Below are positions 59,234-64,000 of a DNA stretch of 64,000 bases, piece by piece (position 1 is the stretch's first letter; every line of letters starts with the position of its first letter). Under the pieces are notes generated by a model that searched no databases, was not told the DNA's origin, and worked only from the letters and a program-made list of their open reading frames with translations. A program made the translations under genes and the position numbers. This DNA comes from Dissophora ornata (Eukaryota > Mortierellomycota > Mortierellomycetes > Mortierellales > Mortierellaceae). Location: positions 20,561 through 84,560 of the forward strand of contig MU616605.1 of the NCBI GenBank assembly GCA_025201705.1. Reading direction: 5' to 3'.

Positions 59234-61402
59234 CTAATTTACACGCACATCTGGGCGAAGCAACGTCAAGGTCGTCACAAACTCCTTCAGTTTGGCATCC
59301 AACTCTTGCGTCTGGACCAACCCGCTGATGCTTTTCAAATCTGGCCATTCGTTAGCCATCCATCTCGCCTCTTCACTCGTCAGCACACGGAGAACCCTCG
59401 ACATGGGTTGCTCCCGATGGCCAATCCGCTCTTTCCTAGTTCTCAGGTCCAAATGCCGCAAGTGCGTCAGAGTCCACAGGCGATCCAGTCCTGTACTCAA
59501 AGAAAATTCTAGATTCGTCCCTTTTTCTGAGCAGGTCAGATCCAGGACTCGCAGGCTGGTCAGCGTTGCAATCCTGTCGAAGAGCTGGCGTTGGCGCACC
59601 AGATACGGAGAAATAGCCGGTGCTGGCGCTATTTCTGGTACTGCTCCTTGATTAGCAGAAGCCTGGTTTTCGAGACTCGCGCAGATCTGTCTCTCCCTCT
59701 CTACCGAACACTCGATCGACAACGACAGATTATTCAGCGTCTTCCGACATCCCCATTCTTGTTGTAAGTCATAGTCGTCTAAGAAGAATTCCAAGCGGAC
59801 TGTGGGCGCACGAAGTGTCTGAAGCGACTTGCAGAGTTGAAGCAGCTTCAGTATGCCCAATCCATTGAAATTGTCACAGTTGTCCATCTCGATCGTCTGG
59901 AGCCAGGACGCATGCATCTGCATCAGTGCAATGAAATCGCCCGGTTGGAGCAAGGAGTTGCAAATAGAAAGATCGTGCAATTGGGTAGAAGGGATGGACG
60001 ATAGAATGTGTGCAATACTGATCGCAGGCCCCGTTCCATTTCCACTTCGCTTTGGGAAAATAAGATTGAGTGTACGAAGCGATCGAAAATTACTTCCGCT
60101 TGTGGCCTGTGAAGACGAAGAAAAGGCCGTGAAACCCAAACCGTCGCGTAAGGCGATGTCACAGGTTTTTGTGAGCGACAGGGTTAGGGATTTGAGGACT
60201 GGACACTGTCCAGCAATCCGGAGTTGATGATCGAGTGATATCCCAGTGACGCCGCAGATCCCCAGAGTCCTCAGCCATCGGCCGGCATGGTCACCGAGAA
60301 TTGATACGTTAGCAGATTTGAAGAAATTGGCTTGATCCTCCTCTAGCCCCGAGGATGAAGTTGATGAAAGATCTAATTTGGAGGATGTGTTGATCGTGAC
60401 ACGGGCTAACCAAAGTCGCTCGATGGCTGGAGCATTGTGGAATAGAACTCGTAAGAAATCGCTGTGAAGGATACAGCTCTGCAGCTGAATATCCTTCAAC
60501 TTTGGCCAGTGTGGTCCTGCGGTAATAGGACCTTTCTGTGGCGACGGAGTTCCTAGATTCATTTGCAGTTCCTGCATTGGGGGTGCGGCATCGCCGCTTC
60601 TACTTGTCGTTGGTTCTGTGTCCGCGGTGGTGGAAGTGGTAAGCTGGTCCATCTGCAACTCCTTCTTGGTCCAACGACACGTCGACCCTTCTAAAAGCCC
60701 GCCGACGAACAGCGTTTCCAGATCCCGATTCCGTTCCACGACCGCTATGACCAAATCGACAACTGTCTGGTTCTTTGGCCAGAGTTTCACAAGCTCCTGT
60801 CGCTCAAGTGGGCTACTACTACATGCAGGACCAACCAAGTCGGCTCTATCTCCTGGAAACACACCAGCGGGCACCATAAACGGGAGATGATCCAGATTTC
60901 TATCCGCACCCAATCTTTTGAAGCTCAGTCGCCTGATGTCCTTGTATTGTCCAGCCAGCAATAGCAATCCTAGGGGCGATTCTGCAACCACGTCCTTGGA
61001 ATATTTGACATCCATCTTTTGAGCTAGCGTCAAAGTCGTCTTACATAGACTGAGGTAAAACTCCCTATCCATTGCGTCATCCTCCGCTATGATATCCAAA
61101 ATCATAGCGTGCTGTTCCTGTGCCAGCTCTTCTCGCGATAGATCGCCTTGTACGAGTTCCTCCTTCTGTCGCCTCAAACGCCCGAGCCGTCCGCGTTTGA
61201 ATTCCAGGTGCTTGCGGAGTTTGCCATGATGGATACTCGTATACTTTAGAAAGACGGTCCACCAGTAGGGCGAAGCAAAGACGGAGTACCAAAGCCGACT
61301 GACGAGTGAGCACGCTTTGAGGTCCGAGCCGGCCACGAAGTTACTGATTAGGAATAGAATCTCGCTGGTTTCGAGGGCATGCGTTCGTCGACGGTCCGCC
61401 AT
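59234..61402 (-). CDS. F-box / LRR (RNI-like) protein
   Basis: An intronless gene of 722 residues from the Met at 61402 (a longer option starts at 61438). The N-terminal F-box reads ALETSEILFLISNFVAGSDL followed by KACSLVSRLWYSVFASPYWW. A charged linker follows (KRGRLGRLRRQKEELVQGDL), and then irregular leucine-rich repeats (LKDIQLQSCILHSDFLRVLF, LQTIEMDNCDNFNGLGILKL, TSLRVLDLTCS, LTHLRHLDLRTRKE). F-box/LRR proteins are substrate receptors of SCF ubiquitin ligases; the target is unknown. Large families of such intronless genes exist in Mortierella-like fungi, from general knowledge. It is convergent with the deacetylase gene (295 bp between stops). Confidence 0.85.
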   Translation of the reverse strand: MADRRRTHALETSEILFLISNFVAGSDLKACSLVSRLWYSVFASPYWWTVFLKYTSIHHGKLRKHLEFKRGRLGRLRRQKEELVQGDLSREELAQEQHAMILDIIAEDDAMDREFYLSLCKTTLTLAQKMDVKYSKDVVAESPLGLLLLAGQYKDIRRLSFKRLGADRNLDHLPFMVPAGVFPGDRADLVGPACSSSPLERQELVKLWPKNQTVVDLVIAVVERNRDLETLFVGGLLEGSTCRWTKKELQMDQLTTSTTADTEPTTSRSGDAAPPMQELQMNLGTPSPQKGPITAGPHWPKLKDIQLQSCILHSDFLRVLFHNAPAIERLWLARVTINTSSKLDLSSTSSSGLEEDQANFFKSANVSILGDHAGRWLRTLGICGVTGISLDHQLRIAGQCPVLKSLTLSLTKTCDIALRDGLGFTAFSSSSQATSGSNFRSLRTLNLIFPKRSGNGTGPAISIAHILSSIPSTQLHDLSICNSLLQPGDFIALMQMHASWLQTIEMDNCDNFNGLGILKLLQLCKSLQTLRAPTVRLEFFLDDYDLQQEWGCRKTLNNLSLSIECSVERERQICASLENQASANQGAVPEIAPAPAISPYLVRQRQLFDRIATLTSLRVLDLTCSEKGTNLEFSLSTGLDRLWTLTHLRHLDLRTRKERIGHREQPMSRVLRVLTSEEARWMANEWPDLKSISGLVQTQELDAKLKEFVTTLTLLRPDVRVN

Positions 61403-61783
61403 GGTGAGCATTAGCTTCGGTAAGGTTAATGAGTGCAAAGGTTGACGGAATCAAGAAGAATCATTGGTCTTGGCGAAGCAAAAAAAAAAAAAAGCGCTTC
61501 CCAGTGCTTGCACAGTAACAAATATCGGACATTTTGCTTCTGTGGCAATGTCAAGCTCTGCGATAGTGATGCGCCTCCAGACCCTTTCTGCAAAGTCCGG
61601 CCAAAGGCGATGTATCCACTTAAACTTGCTCGTAGACGCCCCTCAACTGCCTTATCGACGACAGTTCCAGCACAAGTATCGATTCATGGAGAAAACGTTA
61701 TAGATTCATTGAAAATAATTATCCAATGCTATTTGATGCGTCATTAGGATGTTGGATAGGGGTGAATAATAGACTACGGGAAA
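61403..61783. other. Intergenic region upstream of the F-box gene
   Basis: About 0.4 kb between the F-box start and the stop of the right-hand DUF3712 gene, both on the minus strand. A poly-A run lies at 61481-61493. No gene seen. Confidence 0.55.
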
Positions 61784-64000
61784 TTACACTGCAGGGGTGG
61801 GAGAGGGACTAAGGGTCGACGTAGTGGTGGTGGTCGACGTAGTGGTGGTGGTCGACGTAGTGGTGGTGGTGGTCGACATGGCGGTAGGGGTGGGACTGGA
61901 CGCAACAGTCGAGGGAACAGGACTGGAAGTGACCGTGATTGGGACGGTGCTCGGCGACGCGGTTGTGGCCGCTGAACTGGTGGCATTAGGAGCGGTAACA
62001 CTAAGGGGGACGACCGGCGGGTAGGTTTTGTCATACCAGTCCAGGAACAGCGCAAAGTCCGATCCTGTCTTCAATGTAATTACTCCACTGGTCGTAGGAT
62101 ATAACGATTCAGAGTTCCAATACACGACTGCGGGTGTCGGATCATCACCGAGTGCAGCCATGCCAAACAAGCTTGCCTTGATCTGGACACTTCCTGACTT
62201 GCTCTGGTCCACAAGTGTTTGAATTTGAGCCCTGGTTACGTCAGGGACACTATTCGGAGTCTGGGTTGAGATGGCGACTTTGTATGTCACAGTCTGGGAC
62301 CCATTGACTGGTATGTCAAATGTGAGGTCGTCCATGAAGACGAACAAACCCGCAATAGTACCTGAGGAAGTGATTTCGCTAATTGGTACTTCCATCACCT
62401 CAGTCTGGTTCACCTGGGCGGCCAAGAATTTCAAGGGAACGGCGTATGGGTTCTGAAAAGTGGTCGTGATTTCTACCAGGCCATCGTCGACAGTCGTAGG
62501 AAGGAACTTGACCTCCCATGTAGAAGTATACGCAGGTAGAGCAGTGTAATTTGGGTTTACAAGGTTACCTGGGACAGCAACCTTAGTTTCCAGCTTCTGC
62601 AACCCAGCCACCAAAGCAACATTGCTGCTGATGGTGGGGCTAGCGTACAGGAACATATCCGTGCCTTCGGAAGAGAAGGCCCCCATTGTGAAATCTACTG
62701 TCGCTGGCAGTGATACGTCCAACATCACCAAGGAGCCCATCTTGTTATCTCCAGGAGCGAGAACCATGTTTTTGATTTGAGTCGTTCCAACATAACCTGC
62801 TTCCGTGTAACTCATGCCAGAATTCATGGTGATATCGCCAAGAATGAGGGTGAGACTGCTGGGGTTGTGGATGTTGACAATGACTGTCATCGAAAGGAAA
62901 GGATTGTCGCCAACCATTACCGAACTCAAGCCGAGGTAATTGATATAAGTAATGTCCTGGAGTCCTTGAAGACCGGCCATCGGTGTCTTGACGTCGATAT
63001 TAATACCCTTGATCTCAATCTTACCGAGGGCGCCAAGGTCCAAAATCGAGTCGGCAGTTCCGCGGAGTCCCATCTCGTATGTCGTGGCAGCATTCAAGTC
63101 GCCGATGAAAGTCTCATAGATCTCGTGAGATCCATCAGCAATGACGAGAGGAGCCGAAGGGGTCGATGTTGTCACAATGCTACCGGAGGCGTTGGCTGGG
63201 GCATAAGGTGTGCTCAATGTGCCAACAACCTCGCCGTTCTTGTCAAGAATTTCAACGTGCTGGCTGAGCTGAACAATGGGTGCTCCGTTGGCGAAAGGCA
63301 AGTTGGTCGTGGCAGTGATGGCAGAGAGAACATTAGGAGTCCATGTGCAGGTATCGCAGCTGAAGTCCATTGTCATCGAATCGATCGCCACCGCCGAAAT
63401 TGGAGCAGCTGTCAAAGGAGGGAGCGAGGTGTGAAGGAGCAATGATTTGATGGCAGCGTCCAACCACGAAACACCAGGTGCACCAGTACCCTGTGCGTCG
63501 AGGGGGGTAGCGACACCACCGACTGCATTCTGGAAGATACCGGTCAAATATGGGGTAAGGTCTCCATTGCCGGTCGCGATTGTCGCATTCAGTGCAAAGC
63601 TTGAGCTACCGTGAGGAACGAGAGTCAGTCCCGCCGCGGAAGCTGGTCCGAGGACCTGGCCGTGGAAAGAAGTCTGGAACTCAGATAGAGGGATTGTCAT
63701 ACCGATGGTCGAGGGGTTGGCGATGGTGGCACTGATAACCATGTGCAATCCTGCATCGTCGATGGCATTGATGATGTAGCTCGACAACTGCAAGCTCGCC
63801 AGCTTATCGAAACCATCAAGCGTAACCGTTTTATTCATGCTCACTCCAGGGAGGGCCACACCCATTGCATTGACGACAAGACCTGATGCTGAGATGACCC
63901 AATCAAACTTTGCGTTGTTCAGCGCATAAACGTTGAATTCGGTGAAAGCGGCGAGGTCAGTGACAGTGAAAGCGACTGATGTAAGATTCAGAGGAGCGCC
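61784..64000 (-). CDS. DUF3712-family (LEA-14-like) protein, 3' part only
   Basis: The frame is open at the right edge, so the N-terminus lies outside; 738 residues are visible. They contain at least two LEA-14/DUF3712-like repeats, each a beta-rich segment with phrases such as LHMVISATIANPSTIGMTIP and FLSMTVIVNIHNPSSLTLIL, where the N-P-S turn is conserved, and several N-glycosylation sequons. The C-terminus is a Ser/Thr/Pro linker with repeated TTTTTS units, as expected for an O-mannosylated wall or secreted protein. No GPI signal follows the linker. Function is unknown. It is probably a paralogue of the partial gene at the left end, which lacks the Thr-rich tail. Confidence 0.8.
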   Translation of the reverse strand, partial: GAPLNLTSVAFTVTDLAAFTEFNVYALNNAKFDWVISASGLVVNAMGVALPGVSMNKTVTLDGFDKLASLQLSSYIINAIDDAGLHMVISATIANPSTIGMTIPLSEFQTSFHGQVLGPASAAGLTLVPHGSSSFALNATIATGNGDLTPYLTGIFQNAVGGVATPLDAQGTGAPGVSWLDAAIKSLLLHTSLPPLTAAPISAVAIDSMTMDFSCDTCTWTPNVLSAITATTNLPFANGAPIVQLSQHVEILDKNGEVVGTLSTPYAPANASGSIVTTSTPSAPLVIADGSHEIYETFIGDLNAATTYEMGLRGTADSILDLGALGKIEIKGINIDVKTPMAGLQGLQDITYINYLGLSSVMVGDNPFLSMTVIVNIHNPSSLTLILGDITMNSGMSYTEAGYVGTTQIKNMVLAPGDNKMGSLVMLDVSLPATVDFTMGAFSSEGTDMFLYASPTISSNVALVAGLQKLETKVAVPGNLVNPNYTALPAYTSTWEVKFLPTTVDDGLVEITTTFQNPYAVPLKFLAAQVNQTEVMEVPISEITSSGTIAGLFVFMDDLTFDIPVNGSQTVTYKVAISTQTPNSVPDVTRAQIQTLVDQSKSGSVQIKASLFGMAALGDDPTPAVVYWNSESLYPTTSGVITLKTGSDFALFLDWYDKTYPPVVPLSVTAPNATSSAATTASPSTVPITVTSSPVPSTVASSPTPTAMSTTTTTTSTTTTTSTTTTTSTLSPSPTPAV
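61814..61878 (-). repeat. 18-bp tandem repeat in the Thr-rich tail
   Basis: GGTCGAC recurs at 61814, 61832, 61850 and 61871, giving 18-bp units (the last is 21 bp) that encode the TTTTTS repeats on the minus strand. Confidence 0.9.

Overview
The window reads as nuclear DNA of a filamentous early-diverging fungus, most likely Mortierellomycota (Mortierella/Linnemannia type). The reasons are genes with many short GT-AG introns (acceptors mostly TAG or CAG), long Gln/Ser/Pro-rich protein tails, fungal families such as the Uds1 septation domain, DUF3712, and an Hda1-type deacetylase with an Arb2 domain, together with Crinkler, Crypton and Fanzor-like remnants and large ribonuclease-inhibitor-type LRR arrays. 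The lineage is inferred from protein families, not from a marker gene. Exon coordinates were worked out by hand from splice motifs, reading phase and family similarity.

Layout. 1-9.6 kb: the 3' end of a DUF3712 gene; on the minus strand a seven-exon fucose-1-phosphate guanylyltransferase (FPGT); divergent from it by only 33 bp, an intronless asparagine-synthetase-type ATP-pyrophosphatase; then a 1509-aa Uds1 coiled-coil protein on the minus strand. 9.6-12.9 kb: a long divergent intergenic region with a probable 5'UTR intron. 12.9-17.6 kb: a 1319-aa PH-like/LRR protein. 17.6-24.7 kb: an accessory stretch with a decayed Crypton tyrosine recombinase, a GGGTAA microsatellite and a minus-strand LRR gene whose 84-bp repeats are interrupted by a 763-base assembly gap.

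24.7-46.6 kb is gene-dense housekeeping sequence: a ZHP3/RNF212-like meiotic RING protein, mitochondrial Phe-tRNA synthetase, divergent mitochondrial phosphatidylserine decarboxylase (PSD), ALG11, a 2820-aa DIP2/CMR2-family double adenylation-domain protein, and a FAD monooxygenase. 46.6-51.6 kb is a second accessory island: a minus-strand protein with a GCR1_C DNA-binding domain (typical of Crypton tails) head-to-head with the C-terminal half of a Fanzor-type (TnpB-like) RNA-guided nuclease, followed by a broken Crinkler N-terminal domain and further decayed coding fragments. 51.7-64 kb: an ERMARD-like DUF4209 protein, a class II histone deacetylase with Arb2 domain, an F-box/LRR protein, and the 3' part of a second DUF3712 protein.

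The genes do not form one pathway. ALG11 (N-glycan assembly) and FPGT (GDP-fucose salvage) both supply glycosylation; PSD and DIP2 both touch lipid metabolism; Uds1 and the PH/LRR protein are probably cortical or septal. The most interesting locus is the Crypton-tail/Fanzor/Crinkler island at 47.4-50 kb.
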